Source: Actinomycetota bacterium (GTDB lineage Bacteria > Actinomycetota > Actinomycetes > Actinomycetales > Microbacteriaceae). From it: a stretch of DNA of 5,439 nt. The DNA lies in the NCBI GenBank assembly GCA_009703445.1, contig WLGA01000075.1:1-5439 (forward strand). Reading direction: 5' to 3'. Position numbers and translations under genes: made by a program. The notes under the pieces were generated by a model, which saw only the letters and a program-made list of their open reading frames with translations, did no database searches and was not told where the DNA came from. Shown piece by piece: positions 5,404 through 5,439 of the stretch; the stretch's first letter is position 1; each line of letters starts with the position of its first letter.

Positions 5404-5439
5404 CTAGCTTTGGCAGCCAGCACACCAATACAGCTTGCG
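5404..5439 (-). CDS. C-terminus of a probable Fpg/Nei-family DNA glycosylase (partial)
   Basis: Only the last 11 codons and the TAG stop (5406-5404) are inside the window, translating to RKLYWCAGCQS. The pattern of an aromatic residue, then Cys-X2-Cys-Gln at the very end, is the second half of the C-terminal zinc finger of formamidopyrimidine or endonuclease VIII type glycosylases, which excise oxidised bases from DNA. Context agrees: in Mycobacterium tuberculosis a nei gene lies close to tig and clpP1 in the same orientation. The fragment is very short and other proteins ending in a zinc ribbon cannot be excluded. The terminator at 5360-5386 could also serve this gene. Confidence 0.65.
   Translation of the reverse strand, partial: RKLYWCAGCQS

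Noticed and set aside
1..5439. Search for CRISPR arrays, insertion sequences, toxin-antitoxin pairs or phage genes.
   Set aside because: No spaced direct repeats, transposase motifs or unexplained ORFs on either strand. Intergenic gaps are short and accounted for.

Overview
The window looks like a conserved housekeeping segment of an actinobacterial chromosome. The reasons are the paired clpP1 and clpP2 genes next to tig and clpX, ClpX and ClpP2 sequences that resemble the mycobacterial proteins, CCA ends encoded in both tRNA genes, and a TTG start on tig. Base composition is close to half G+C, low for the phylum. My inference is a member of Microbacteriaceae or a relative, perhaps one of the small freshwater 'Luna' type lineages. 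Genus-level placement is a guess.

Layout from right to left, which is the direction of transcription of every protein gene. The right edge (5404-5439) holds the last 11 codons and stop of a gene ending in a zinc-finger motif typical of Fpg/Nei DNA glycosylases. Next is a strong hairpin terminator (5360-5386) that serves tRNA-Gly(UCC) on the plus strand. A short divergent promoter region (5192-5283) separates tRNA-Gly from tRNA-Pro(UGG) on the minus strand. Then come tig (trigger factor, TTG start) with a UUCG-capped terminator, a 133-base promoter region with a candidate ClgR operator, clpP1, clpP2 (16 bases apart), a hairpin terminator or attenuator, clpX, and, 3 bases beyond the clpX stop codon, a BenE-family benzoate/H+ symporter that runs off the left edge (308 codons present).

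The genes form a protein quality-control cluster. Trigger factor meets nascent chains at the ribosome. ClpP1 and ClpP2 form the mixed two-ring peptidase, and ClpX is the zinc-binding AAA+ unfoldase that feeds it. All catalytic and nucleotide-binding residues I could check are present. The BenE-like permease is the one member with no obvious functional link. Its tight coupling to clpX suggests co-transcription rather than a shared job.

I found no mobile element, CRISPR array, phage gene or unexplained large ORF. I do not think the window holds a novel system. The points that merit a second look are regulatory: the ClgR-like site, the hairpin between clpP2 and clpX, the tig start context, the clpX-permease junction and the dyads around the tRNA genes.
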